64,000 nucleotides of DNA from Oceanobacillus piezotolerans. Its GTDB lineage: Bacteria > Bacillota > Bacilli > Bacillales > Amphibacillaceae. Numbering within the stretch: position 1 is the first letter of the stretch; every line of letters starts with the position of its first letter. Positions 53,369 to 62,636 of this stretch are shown here, piece after piece. A program made the position numbers and the translations under genes. The notes below the pieces were generated by a model, which was given only the letters and a program-made list of their open reading frames with translations, ran no database searches and was not told the origin of the DNA. The stretch covers positions 186,001-250,000 of the forward strand of contig NZ_RCHR01000004.1 of NCBI RefSeq assembly GCF_003665065.1, given 5' to 3'.

Positions 53369-53716
53369 TTTGCTTTCTCCTTTCTTCTGTTTATTTATCA
53401 TATGAAAACTAGAGAGGAAAGAAGTGGGTAGAGAAATTATCTCGATAGCAATTTATATGGAAAGAGTTATTAAAATGGCACAAATAGATTTGTCATAAAG
53501 AATATAGTTGTAGAACTGTCTATGAAAAAAGATTGAGAGAAATGGAGTATTAGAGAGCAATTAGCAGTCCTAATTGGCATACTAGTGATGTTTCTATATA
53601 ACTCTCTCTTCTATATAGTTCAATGAATTTTTTAATATTTCTGTTTACAATTACTAACCTGTCTTATACCATATACATAATACATCTAATTTATCTGAAG
53701 AAGGGGGTTTTAAAAG
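53369..53716. other. Divergent intergenic region between GMC oxidoreductase and ttuC-like operon
   Basis: About 350 AT-rich bases with promoters expected for both operons. No ORF, riboswitch or convincing palindrome. The RBS GAAGAAGGGGG of the following gene is at its right end. Confidence 0.4.
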
Positions 53717-54796
53717 ATGAATTATTTCAATATTGCTTCTATTCCTGGCGACGGCATCGGCCCAGAGGTGATGAATGAGGGCTATAAAGTATTGAAAGCC
53801 ATGGAGAATTTGCATGGGGGTCTCTCATTTAAGATAGAGGAATTTGACTGGAACTGTACAAGATACATAAAGACAGGGACAATGATGCCAGATAATGGTC
53901 TGGATATTCTCAAAGACTATGATTCTATTCTTTTCGGTGCTGTAGGAGCACCAGAAGTTCCGGATCATATTTCCGTCTGGCAGCTGATTTTACCAATTCG
54001 CAGAGCCTTTCAGCAGTATGTTAATTTACGTCCCATTAAACTATTAAAAGGAATAGAAAGTCCCCTCCGCAATAAAACGGAGAAAGATATCGATTTTATT
54101 GTTATTCGTGAAAACACAGAAGGAGAATATTCCAATAGCGGTGGGAAGCTGCATGAGAACACTCCCCATGAAACAGTTATCCAAAACAGTGTTTTCACTA
54201 GATTTGGTACAGAAAGAATTGTGAAATATGCCTTCCAATATGCAAAGCAAAAAGGAAAAAGCAAGCTTTCTGTCGCGACCAAATCCAATGCCATGAACTA
54301 TTCGATGCCATTTTGGGATGATATTGTTCGTGAGATTTCCCGTGATTATCCAAACATTCCATTCCATCTTTATCATATCGATGCCCTTGCAGCGTTTTTC
54401 GTATTAAAGCCAGAGGAATTTGAAGTTGTCGTCGGAAGCAATCTATTTGGCGATATCCTTACAGACTTAGGGGCTGCGGTTGCAGGTGGCATCGGGATTG
54501 CACCTTCAGGAAATATCAACCCAGAAGGAGATTATCCATCGATGTTTGAGCCGATTCACGGGTCGGCGCCAGACATTACGGGGAAAGGAATTGCAAATCC
54601 AATTGCTCAAATTTGGAGTGTTGGTCTCATGCTTGAACATTTAGGTTATTCAGATCTGGCTTCTGTAATCATGGCTGCCATTGAAAAAGCGATAGAAAAA
54701 GGAGAGGCATTAACACCCGATTTAGGCGGAAATGGGACAACAGATGCGTTTGGTGATGCCATTGTCAGTGAGATCTTAAAAGGAGTGGAAGTATGA
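53717..54796 (+). CDS. Tartrate/D-malate-type beta-decarboxylating dehydrogenase
   Basis: 359 residues of the isocitrate/isopropylmalate dehydrogenase superfamily: IASIPGDGIGPEVMNEGYKV, VIRENTEGEYSNSGGK, VVGSNLFGDILTDLGAA and EPIHGSAPDITGKGIANPIA. It resembles the tartrate dehydrogenase/TtuC and D-malate dehydrogenase branch (B. subtilis YcsA) rather than LeuB or Icd. It oxidises D-malate, tartrate or a related 2-hydroxy acid with NAD+. First gene of a three-gene operon; its stop codon overlaps the next start by 4 bases (ATGA). Confidence 0.87.
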   Translation: MNYFNIASIPGDGIGPEVMNEGYKVLKAMENLHGGLSFKIEEFDWNCTRYIKTGTMMPDNGLDILKDYDSILFGAVGAPEVPDHISVWQLILPIRRAFQQYVNLRPIKLLKGIESPLRNKTEKDIDFIVIRENTEGEYSNSGGKLHENTPHETVIQNSVFTRFGTERIVKYAFQYAKQKGKSKLSVATKSNAMNYSMPFWDDIVREISRDYPNIPFHLYHIDALAAFFVLKPEEFEVVVGSNLFGDILTDLGAAVAGGIGIAPSGNINPEGDYPSMFEPIHGSAPDITGKGIANPIAQIWSVGLMLEHLGYSDLASVIMAAIEKAIEKGEALTPDLGGNGTTDAFGDAIVSEILKGVEV

Positions 54797-55539
54797 ACCA
54801 TCAGGGAAAAGTATATGTGATAACTGGTGCAGGCGGTGGCATGGGAAGTGAAGTAGCTTCTAAACTGCTTACAGAAGGCGCGAAAGTAGTCGGGATTGAT
54901 ATTTCACTGGATGGGATGAGCCATATTTCAGATGATAATTTTCGTAAAGAGGAAGCTAATCTTTTAGATGAGGCTCGGGTAAAGGAACTTTTCAAACAAG
55001 TTTATGAGGAATTTGGCAAGATCGACGGACTTGTTAATATTGCTGGGATTGCTCAGTCCTCAATGCCTATCTCAGATGTTTCGCTGGATTTTTGGAATAA
55101 AGTGATTGGAATCAATGCAACAGCAGTATTTCTGACAAGCAAAGAAGCAGTTTCGTATATGAAAAAGGGGGGCGGTGGATCAATCATTAACGTTGGTTCT
55201 GTTTCGGTTGCAAGACCTCGACCTGGCCTTCAATCGTACATTGCATCAAAAGGAGCAGTAGAAGCATTCTCTAGAGCACTTGCCATTGAGGGTGCTCCAG
55301 ATAATATACGAGTAAATGTTCTTCATCCAGGACCAGCAGAAACCAAGATGTTACCGCAATTTTCATCAGAGAAACAGCAAGCTGGCGGCTTAAGCAGGAA
55401 AGATTTCACGCAAAGCGTGCCACTTGGTAACTTAATCCAGCCAACCGATATTGCGGAAGCAGTCCATTATTTATTATCGGATGGTGCGAAAATGGTAACT
55501 GGAACAACACTACATGTTGATGGCGGCAGAAGTTTATAG
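54793..55539 (+). CDS. SDR-family oxidoreductase
   Basis: 248 residues, classical SDR: ITGAGGGMGSEVASKLLTEG, VGIDIS (Asp, NAD preference), GLVNIAGIAQ, VGSVSVARPRPGLQSYIASK with catalytic Ser-Tyr-Lys, and C-terminal DGAKMVTGTTLHVDGG. It overlaps the ttuC-like gene by 4 bases, so translation is coupled. With the flanking dehydrogenases it probably oxidises or reduces a hydroxy or keto intermediate of the same pathway. Confidence 0.88.
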   Translation: MNHQGKVYVITGAGGGMGSEVASKLLTEGAKVVGIDISLDGMSHISDDNFRKEEANLLDEARVKELFKQVYEEFGKIDGLVNIAGIAQSSMPISDVSLDFWNKVIGINATAVFLTSKEAVSYMKKGGGGSIINVGSVSVARPRPGLQSYIASKGAVEAFSRALAIEGAPDNIRVNVLHPGPAETKMLPQFSSEKQQAGGLSRKDFTQSVPLGNLIQPTDIAEAVHYLLSDGAKMVTGTTLHVDGGRSL

Positions 55540-55555
55540 AGAAGGCGGGAGAGAA

Positions 55556-57004
55556 ATGGAAAGAGTAAAAATGCTAATCAATGGCGAATGGGTTGGAGAC
55601 TTTAATTCGGAATGGATAGAGGTATATAATCCTTCCAACGGAGAAAAGCTTACTGAAATTGTTAATGCTGAGCATGAGCACATTGATTTGGCAGTTTCAG
55701 CTGCTCGTGCAGCATTTGAAAGCAAAGAATGGCAGGATTTTAAACCATATGAGCGTGGACAATTGCTAATGGAGCTTGCAAACTATATTCGTGAAAATAA
55801 GGAAGAGCTAGCAGAACTGGAATGTCTTGATGTCGGAAAACCGATATCCCAAGCTCGGAACGATATCGAAGCAGCAGCTCGGTACTTTGAATTTTATGCG
55901 GGAGCGGCTGATAAGCTAATGGGTGATAGCATCCCAATTGAAAATGGGCTGCTTGATGTAACGGTCTATGAGCCGATGGGGGTAACCGCCCATATTATCC
56001 CGTGGAATTATCCGATTCAGATTACGGCTCGCAGTGTTGCAGCAGCAATTGCGACAGGGAATGCTGTGATTGTGAAGAGTGCAGAGGATACACCACTGAC
56101 AACCAATTTTTTAGCGAAATGGTTTGCTGAGAGCAAGTTGCCTAAGGGGATTTTTCAACATGTAACCGGGTTAGGTGCAAAGCCAGGCAGCTATCTCGTT
56201 TCCCATAAAGATATCGATCAAATAACTTTTACCGGGTCCGTAAACACCGGAATATCCGTGATGCAAGCTGCGGCTGCCAACGTCACACCAGTAACGCTGG
56301 AGCTGGGTGGAAAGTCTCCGAACATCGTATTCAACGATGCGGATCTTGATAAAGCTGCCACAGGCGTTGTGAATGCCATTATTCAAAATGCCGGTCAAAC
56401 ATGCTCGGCAGGTTCAAGACTACTCGTACACGATGGAGTAAGGGAACCATTTTTAAATAAGTTAGTAGAGAAATTTGCAAGGCTGACCATTGGCCAAGGT
56501 ATCGATGACCCTGACATTGGCCCGATTCTCAATAAACGTCAATATGAAAGAATCCTAGCCTATTTAGAAATCGGGAAAAAGGAAGGAAGCATTCTTTTCG
56601 GTGGATCAGCCGCTAATGTAGAAAATGCAGAAGGCGGAAATTATATTACCCCAACCATTATTGACGGTCTAAGCCCAGACAGCAAGCTGGCACAAGAAGA
56701 AATCTTTGGCCCAGTTTTAACGATATTCACGTTTCATGATATCGAAGAAGCAATTAAACTCGCAAATGGCACGGATTATGGGTTAGTTGCCGGGGTTTGG
56801 TCGCAGGATATTGATACAGCTCACTATACTGCTTCGCGAGTGAGGGCAGGCCAAGTTTTCATCAATAATTACGGAGCAGGTGGAGGCATTCAAATGCCGT
56901 TCGGAGGCTATAAGAAGAGTGGTATTGGGAGAGAAAAAGGATTTGAAGCACTGCGTAATTATGTACAGTTAAAAAATATTGCAGTGAAATATGGCAGGGA
57001 TTAA
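55556..57004 (+). CDS. NAD-dependent aldehyde dehydrogenase
   Basis: 482 residues from ATG 55556 (RBS GCGGGAGAG); a 55514 start would overlap the SDR gene. Standard ALDH features: MLINGEWVGDFNSEWIEVYN, IIPWNYPIQ, TFTGSVNTGISVMQ, LELGGKSPNIV (catalytic Glu) and NAGQTCSAGS (catalytic Cys), QEEIFGPVLTIFTFHD and the MPFGGYKKSGIGREKG end. It oxidises an aldehyde to an acid. Third gene of the hydroxy-acid operon, 16 bases after the SDR. Confidence 0.9.
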   Translation: MERVKMLINGEWVGDFNSEWIEVYNPSNGEKLTEIVNAEHEHIDLAVSAARAAFESKEWQDFKPYERGQLLMELANYIRENKEELAELECLDVGKPISQARNDIEAAARYFEFYAGAADKLMGDSIPIENGLLDVTVYEPMGVTAHIIPWNYPIQITARSVAAAIATGNAVIVKSAEDTPLTTNFLAKWFAESKLPKGIFQHVTGLGAKPGSYLVSHKDIDQITFTGSVNTGISVMQAAAANVTPVTLELGGKSPNIVFNDADLDKAATGVVNAIIQNAGQTCSAGSRLLVHDGVREPFLNKLVEKFARLTIGQGIDDPDIGPILNKRQYERILAYLEIGKKEGSILFGGSAANVENAEGGNYITPTIIDGLSPDSKLAQEEIFGPVLTIFTFHDIEEAIKLANGTDYGLVAGVWSQDIDTAHYTASRVRAGQVFINNYGAGGGIQMPFGGYKKSGIGREKGFEALRNYVQLKNIAVKYGRD

Positions 57005-57047
57005 AGTGTCTAATGTAAAGCAAAATCCTAATGATGGAATGGATATG

Positions 57048-57165
57048 GGATATGGGCGATCTTCTGGATATATGAGCGGTTTTATGAATTTATGAGCGGT
57101 TTTCCGGATATATAAGCGCTTTACTGAATATATAAGCGTTTATCAAATTATATAAGCTAATTTAC
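57048..57165. repeat. Degenerate ~20-21 bp tandem array (ATATGAGCGGTTTT type)
   Basis: About six units at 20-21 base steps: ATATGGGCGATCTTCTGG, ATATGAGCGGTTTTATGA, TTATGAGCGGTTTTCCGG, ATATAAGCGCTTTACTGA, ATATAAGCGTTTATCAAA, ATATAAGCTAATTTACGA. It lies between the convergent ALDH and dppC genes, just before the terminator. The sequence is unlike the 7637 array but the period and the location type are the same. It has no ORF. Confidence 0.75.
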
Positions 57166-57197
57166 GAATGGATTACTTCAGCCCTTTCCAAATTATA

Positions 57198-57246
57198 AAC
57201 CGCATGAAATCAAATTTTGATTGCATGCGGTTCTATTATTTTTTGA
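57198..57246 (+). terminator. Terminator of the ttuC-SDR-ALDH operon
   Basis: AACCGCATG...CATGCGGTT with an inner AATCAAA/TTTTGATT pairing, followed by CTATTATTTTTT. Confidence 0.85.
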
Positions 57247-57263
57247 CGTATTTTCTTAACCAA

Positions 57264-58079
57264 TTACTTTGACCGAGGGTCCATGATATCTCTGATTGCA
57301 TTGCTAAGGAGATATAATCCTAACACCAACAATGTAATCGCGCCCCCTGGAGCATAGGTGTACCATGGTGAGCTGATTAAAAAGCTTTGAGCATCTTTTA
57401 GCATTCTGCCCCAGCTAGGGTCTGGCGGCTGGACTCCAAGGCCTAAATAACTCAGTGCTGCTTCTGCGAGCATGGCAATCGCAAAGGCAATCGATAAAGC
57501 AACAATAATTTGCGATGAAATATTAGGCAAAATATGCTTGAACATAATTTTATAAGGTTTTACCCCGATTAATTTTGCCGCGGTCACATATTCAGATTCC
57601 TTCTGCTGTACAAAGCCACTCCTTGTAACCCGCGCTATACTTGGTATCGCGATGATTCCGAGAGCAATCGACGTATTGATAATTCCTGGTCCGAAAACAG
57701 CAACAAGCATTAGAGCTAAGATAATTCCCGGAAAGGCCATGAGTGCATCCATAATCCTCATGAACACTTCATCAAGGAGGCCTCCTGCATAACCTGCAAT
57801 TCCCCCGATTAACACACCGAAAAATGCACCAATTGCAACCGTTAGCAAGCCAACTATAAATGCAGTCTGGCTCCCTTTAAGAATCCGACTGAAAATATCG
57901 CGTCCGAATTCATCGGTGCCGAAAATATGCGTCTTACTTGGCTCTTGCAGTTTATTAGGTATGTCCATCGAATTGACATCGTAAGGAGTATAAAAGTAAC
58001 TGACAACCATCATTCCAAAAAACAGCAGAAGGATACCAGCTCCTAATAGGAGATTTATGTTTTTCTTATATTTTTGCAT
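57264..58079 (-). CDS. dppC: Dipeptide/oligopeptide ABC transporter permease (DppC type)
   Basis: 271 residues with six membrane helices. HIFGTDEFGRDIFSRILKGS and the EAA-loop region LPNISSQIIVALSIAFAIAM / EAALSYLGLGVQPPDPSWGR are diagnostic of the DppC/OppC permease. It pairs with DppB and the two ATPases of the same operon to form the membrane pore. Last gene of the operon; RBS GGAAGTGAATC. Confidence 0.92.
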   Translation of the reverse strand: MQKYKKNINLLLGAGILLLFFGMMVVSYFYTPYDVNSMDIPNKLQEPSKTHIFGTDEFGRDIFSRILKGSQTAFIVGLLTVAIGAFFGVLIGGIAGYAGGLLDEVFMRIMDALMAFPGIILALMLVAVFGPGIINTSIALGIIAIPSIARVTRSGFVQQKESEYVTAAKLIGVKPYKIMFKHILPNISSQIIVALSIAFAIAMLAEAALSYLGLGVQPPDPSWGRMLKDAQSFLISSPWYTYAPGGAITLLVLGLYLLSNAIRDIMDPRSK

Positions 58080-58089
58080 GATTCACTTC

Positions 58090-59031
58090 CTAACGTAACC
58101 GGATTCGTGGATCAATGACAGAATATAACATATCCACTATAAAATTGATCAAAACGACGGTAATGGTAATGTACATGACAATTCCTTGTACTAACGGAAA
58201 GTCGCGATAACTAATCGATGTGATTAACAGTTGACCTACCCCTGGTAAGGCAAAAACCTGTTCCACAATGATTGTTCCTGCTACCACTTCTGCCGTAATT
58301 AAACCAAAGATTGTAAGAATTGGAATGAGCGCATTTTTTAGAATGTGTTTATAGACGATAAGTTTCTCCGGTAACCCCTTACTTCGGATTGTCCGCACAT
58401 AATCGAGCTCCATTTGCTCTAAAATAGCCGTACGGACATACCGAAACTTCACCGCTATTTGCGGGATAGCGATGGTTAGCGCTGGTAAAACCAAGGTACT
58501 TAATGCCCCTTTTATACTTTCTGACCATGGAATATATCCATTAATTCTGAAAAAGTCGACATTCATACCTATATACAAAATGAGAATCATTCCGAGCCAG
58601 AAGGAAGGAATTGCCATCCCCAGTTGTGTAACCGATGATAATACGACATCACTCACTTTATTTTGCCGTCTTGCTACAAATATCCCTAAAGGAAGGGCAA
58701 CGAGTACAACAATCACTAGTGCCATACTCGCTACAGATAACGTTACAGGCAATCTCTCCATCAGCAAATCACTTACTGGCATGGAAAAACGAATAGAATT
58801 CCCTAAATCTCCTGTAAATAATCCACCTATCCAATCGAAATACTGTTGATATAAAGGCCGGTTTAAGCCTAACTCATTTCTTAAATTCTCAATTTGCGTC
58901 TCATCCGCCTCTGTTCCAAGCATCGTTCGCACTGGATCACCTGGTAATATTTGAAAAACTGCAAACGTAATGACCGACACAAGTGCTACCGTTATGACGA
59001 GTAAAAAGATGCGACGGAGATAATAGAACAT
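58090..59031 (-). CDS. dppB: Dipeptide/oligopeptide ABC transporter permease (DppB type)
   Basis: 313 residues: FYYLRRIFLLVITVALVSVI N-terminal helix, FQILPGDPVRTMLGTEAD, and the EAA loop VRTIRSKGLPEKLIVYKHIL / KNALIPILTIFGL. It stands 10 bases before dppC. It forms the heterodimeric pore with DppC. Confidence 0.92.
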   Translation of the reverse strand: MFYYLRRIFLLVITVALVSVITFAVFQILPGDPVRTMLGTEADETQIENLRNELGLNRPLYQQYFDWIGGLFTGDLGNSIRFSMPVSDLLMERLPVTLSVASMALVIVVLVALPLGIFVARRQNKVSDVVLSSVTQLGMAIPSFWLGMILILYIGMNVDFFRINGYIPWSESIKGALSTLVLPALTIAIPQIAVKFRYVRTAILEQMELDYVRTIRSKGLPEKLIVYKHILKNALIPILTIFGLITAEVVAGTIIVEQVFALPGVGQLLITSISYRDFPLVQGIVMYITITVVLINFIVDMLYSVIDPRIRLR

Positions 59032-59046
59032 CGTACCAGCCCTTTA

Positions 59047-60627
59047 CTATTCGAATTTAACTTCCTTCATATCATGGAACCAGAATGGATAACTTTTCAG
59101 TCCCGTAATATTTTGTTTCGATCCCCAGAGGATTTGATAGTCGGCAATGTAAACCGCTGCCGCTTGCTCATTGAGAATTTCTTGAGCGCGGTGATAGTAC
59201 TCTATTTGTTTCTCGCGATCTGTTTCACGGAGAACATCAGCCATTACTTGGTCGAATTCTTCGTTCTTAAATAGGAAGAAGTTTTCAGCATCATTGGTCG
59301 ATACATAGTCATTTAGCACTTCATATGCAGATGGACGACCCGTTAAATCAATCGCTGTCATTTCATAATCACGGCCAAAGTAAACACGTTCTAGCCAAAT
59401 TCCCCATTCGACAACTTCAATCTCTACATCGATGCCAATTTCTTTCAAGTTTTCCACAGCAATTTGAGCAATACTGGAGTAGATATCGTTATGGGAAGAC
59501 ACGGTGATTTTGGTTTTAAAACCATCGGGATAACCTGCTTCAGTCAGTAATTCCTTTGCCTTTTCCACATCTCGCTTGTAAACATCCTGAAGCCCATCAA
59601 GATAATAATCGCCCATGGCAGGACTCATATTGGAACCTGTTGGCGTCGCATAGCCAAAGAATACGGAATCAATAACATCCTGTTTATTGATGGCATAGCT
59701 GATCGCTTGGCGGACTTTCACATCATTAAATGGCTCTTTCTCTTCATTAAATGTAATTATTAAAGATGAGTTGTTATTCTGATGTGTGACATTATAGGTC
59801 CCTTCTACTTCTGGAACACGATGTCCAGGAACACCTGTCAAATCAACTTCATCTGCTAAAAGGTTCATCACTGCCGCTTGGTCATCTGATTGAAAGGCGA
59901 ATGTTACTTTATCCAAGTAAGGCAGTCCATCTTCCCAGTATTCTTCATGCTTTTTCAATTCTAAATTTACTCCTGGTGCATAGTTCACGAAGGCAAATGG
60001 TCCTGTTCCAATCGGACTTTCATTATGTTTTCCATCATTGCTCTTCGGTACAATGGCAGATTGTAATGCTGTTAAGGAATATAAAAAGTTCGAGTTTGGC
60101 TCCTTTAATGTCATTACAAATGTCGTATCATCTGCTGCTTCAATGGATTCTACATTATCAAAGTTATTGGATAATTTTTCTCCTCCATTTAGCCCCATTA
60201 AACGTTCAAATGTATACACCACATCATCCATTGTTAACTCTTCACCATTATGGAATCTCACGCCTTGGCGAATGTTAAAAGTATAAGTTAAACCATCTTC
60301 TGATACTTCATAGCTTTCTGCTAGTCCCTCTGTCAGAGAACCATCTGTTTGCGGTATAAATAATCCTTCAAACATATTCAGAATCATTTGAAAGGAAATC
60401 GATGCGGTTGCATGATGTGGGTCTAAAAAGTCTGGATCATCATTAATTCTTACTGTGATCTCCTGTGCCCCATTGGATGAACCGCCTGACGTTGCTACAG
60501 TTCCATCACCGCTCTCCGATGATGTCCCATTCTCTCCACTCTCACTTTCAGAGCCACCGGAACACGCACTAATAGTAAGCAATACCATAATTAAAATGAA
60601 TGATAAGACATATTTTCTCTTTAACAC
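59047..60627 (-). CDS. dppA: Peptide-binding lipoprotein of an ABC transporter (DppA/OppA-like)
   Basis: About 526 residues from GTG 60627 (RBS AAAGGGGTGAG); GTG 60636 is the alternative. Lipoprotein signal peptide ends in the lipobox LTISAC; a Ser/Gly/Glu-rich linker follows (~20-55). The SBP_bac_5 fold then includes INDDPDFLDPHHATAS, GPFAFVNYAPGVNLELKKHE and a C-terminal QILWGSKQNITGLK. It is tethered to the outer face of the membrane and captures peptides for DppBC. Confidence 0.9.
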   Translation of the reverse strand: MLKRKYVLSFILIMVLLTISACSGGSESESGENGTSSESGDGTVATSGGSSNGAQEITVRINDDPDFLDPHHATASISFQMILNMFEGLFIPQTDGSLTEGLAESYEVSEDGLTYTFNIRQGVRFHNGEELTMDDVVYTFERLMGLNGGEKLSNNFDNVESIEAADDTTFVMTLKEPNSNFLYSLTALQSAIVPKSNDGKHNESPIGTGPFAFVNYAPGVNLELKKHEEYWEDGLPYLDKVTFAFQSDDQAAVMNLLADEVDLTGVPGHRVPEVEGTYNVTHQNNNSSLIITFNEEKEPFNDVKVRQAISYAINKQDVIDSVFFGYATPTGSNMSPAMGDYYLDGLQDVYKRDVEKAKELLTEAGYPDGFKTKITVSSHNDIYSSIAQIAVENLKEIGIDVEIEVVEWGIWLERVYFGRDYEMTAIDLTGRPSAYEVLNDYVSTNDAENFFLFKNEEFDQVMADVLRETDREKQIEYYHRAQEILNEQAAAVYIADYQILWGSKQNITGLKSYPFWFHDMKEVKFE

Positions 60628-60632
60628 TCTAC

Positions 60633-61610
60633 TCACCCCTTTATTATTTTTAAGCTTGAATAGCTTTCCATATCATGAACAGGTTCCGCTGCTTTCACTG
60701 CCTTTAAAATGGCCTTCTCCATGGCTTCTTCAGCGAGCGTTCCTAGATAATCCACTGAATATTTTTTGGTGCCTGTCCCTAACACAAAGATTGTGTCTCC
60801 ATCTGCCATTGTGTGAACAGGAAAGATGGTTCTTGCTAGAGCATTTTGAGCAAGTCCTGCAATTTTCTTTGCTTCTGCTTTTGTCAATTTTGCATTCATC
60901 GCAATAGCACCTATGGTTGTATTTGCCCCAGCGTGTGCTACTATCACAGGGTTTTTCTTTATGTAATCGATACTATTGATAAAGTCTTTCGTTTCCTGAT
61001 GGATTGCCCCGGCAATAATCCTGTTTGTTTCTGGATCCCTTACATCACCTACTGCATTGACGGAAACAATGGCCCCCACAACTAAATCATCTGCCCCTTG
61101 CACTGAGGTACTGCCTAACCCAGATTTCATCGCTTTATCAGGCCCAGGAATTTTTCCAACTGTAGCTCCACAGCCAGCTCCAACGTTTCCCTGTGGAAAG
61201 TCTCCGGCCCGTGCTTGGCTCGCGGCCTTGTAGCCCATCTCCAAATCGGGGCGCACTTTCGGATCGCCAATGTGAAGGTCAAAAATGACGGCACTCGGGA
61301 CGATCGGCACCTTTACAGTTCCAACTGCAAACCCGATATCCTGTTCCTCTAAAAATTTCATTACGCCAGATGCTGCTTCCAAACCATAGGCACTGCCACC
61401 TGACAAACAAATCGCATGTACTTCCCCAATGGCATTGATTGGGTCCAGTGCATCTGTCTCTCTTGTGCCTGGAGCAGAACCACGGACATCCACTCCACAG
61501 CTCGCACTGTTCTCTGTCAAAATAACCGTACATCCTGTTAAAGCTTGGTGATTTTCTATATTTCCTACCCTAATGCCTGGAACGTCTGTAATATTGTTAT
61601 ATTCACGCAA
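60633..61610 (-). CDS. P1/DmpA-family peptidase (S58)
   Basis: About 325 residues. PGIRVGNIENHQALTGCTVI, SGGSAYGLEAASGVMKFLEE and GANTTIGAIAMNAKLTKAEA are characteristic of the DmpA/BapA self-processing aminopeptidases. The Thr in ANTTIGAI is the likely N-terminal nucleophile after autocleavage. Starts TTG 61616 and TTG 61610 are both possible; GAGGGTGA upstream favours 61610. These enzymes cleave N-terminal D- or beta-amino acids from peptides. Placed between the transporter ATPases and the binding protein, it probably degrades imported peptides. The stop codon region overlaps the start of dppA. Confidence 0.88.
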   Translation of the reverse strand: MREYNNITDVPGIRVGNIENHQALTGCTVILTENSASCGVDVRGSAPGTRETDALDPINAIGEVHAICLSGGSAYGLEAASGVMKFLEEQDIGFAVGTVKVPIVPSAVIFDLHIGDPKVRPDLEMGYKAASQARAGDFPQGNVGAGCGATVGKIPGPDKAMKSGLGSTSVQGADDLVVGAIVSVNAVGDVRDPETNRIIAGAIHQETKDFINSIDYIKKNPVIVAHAGANTTIGAIAMNAKLTKAEAKKIAGLAQNALARTIFPVHTMADGDTIFVLGTGTKKYSVDYLGTLAEEAMEKAILKAVKAAEPVHDMESYSSLKIIKG

Positions 61611-61622
61611 ATCCAATCACCC

Positions 61623-62636
61623 TCAAACTTCCAGAATACTGGACTCTTTATTTACTTCACTATCCTCATATAAAAAACAGGCAACCTGTTGGGCTTCATT
61701 CCTATTTTTAAGCTGTGGTCTTTCATGCCTGCATCTGTCCATCGCGAATGGGCATCTTGTGTGAAAGGCGCAGCCGATTGGCGGATCAACAGGGCTAGGC
61801 AGCTCTCCTGTAATTTCGATTTCCTCCCGCTTCTTTTCAAAATTAACGACTGGGATCGCCGAGAGAAGCGCTTTTGTATATGGATGCAATGGATTTTCAT
61901 AAAGGGCATCTTTCGTTCCCATTTCTACGATTCTTCCTAAATACATGACGGCGATTCGGTCACTAATGTGCTTAATAACGCTTAAATCATGAGAGATAAA
62001 TAAATAGGTTAAACGGAACTCATCCTGTAGATCCATCATCAGATTCAGCACTTGGGATTGAATCGAAACATCGAGCGCACTTACCGGTTCATCAGCAATA
62101 ATGAATTTCGGATTAATCGCAAGAGCTCGGGCAATACCAATACGTTGTCTTTGGCCTCCAGAAAACTCATGGGGAAATTTTTTCAGTGCTTCTTCTGATA
62201 AGCCTACTTTTCCGATTAATTCTCGCACTCTAGCTTTTCTCTCGATTTTGGACAAATTCGTATGCATTTTGATTGGCTCTTCAATAATTTTCTCAATGCG
62301 CATTCTTGGATTTAAGGAGCCAAAAGGATCTTGAAAGATCATTTGCATTTGGTTCCTGGTTTGCTGTAATTTGCTTCCCTTCTGTTCTTGGATGGGCTCG
62401 CCTTCGAAAATAATTTCACCTTCTGTCGGCTCGACTAACTTTAATATCGTCCGGCCTAATGTTGATTTTCCTGAGCCCGATTCCCCCACAATGCCGAGCG
62501 TCTCCCCCTTATAAACAAAGAGAGAAATATCATCAACAGCTTTTAAGACAGGCTTTTTTCCGAATTTATTTGTTTTCACGGGGAAGTAGGTTTTCAGCTT
62601 AGAAACTTTTAGTAACACTTCTTTGTTCTTTGTCAA
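61623..62636 (-). CDS. dppF: ABC transporter ATPase (DppF/OppF type)
   Basis: About 337 residues from TTG 62636, seven bases after GGAGGAGAAGCC, rather than the 62696 frame start. Walker A IVGESGSGKSTLGRTI, Q-loop MIFQDPFGSLNPRMR, signature FSGGQRQRIGIARALAI, Walker B FIIADEPVSALDVS and C-terminal oligopeptide motif GCAFHTRCPFAMDRCR (Cys-rich Fe-S-like site). It overlaps the end of dppD by 38 bases. It powers the permease. Confidence 0.92.
   Translation of the reverse strand: MTKNKEVLLKVSKLKTYFPVKTNKFGKKPVLKAVDDISLFVYKGETLGIVGESGSGKSTLGRTILKLVEPTEGEIIFEGEPIQEQKGSKLQQTRNQMQMIFQDPFGSLNPRMRIEKIIEEPIKMHTNLSKIERKARVRELIGKVGLSEEALKKFPHEFSGGQRQRIGIARALAINPKFIIADEPVSALDVSIQSQVLNLMMDLQDEFRLTYLFISHDLSVIKHISDRIAVMYLGRIVEMGTKDALYENPLHPYTKALLSAIPVVNFEKKREEIEITGELPSPVDPPIGCAFHTRCPFAMDRCRHERPQLKNRNEAQQVACFLYEDSEVNKESSILEV

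Noticed and set aside
57048-57165. CRISPR-like repeat array
   Set aside because: 20-21 base units without spacers and with sequence drift; no cas genes.
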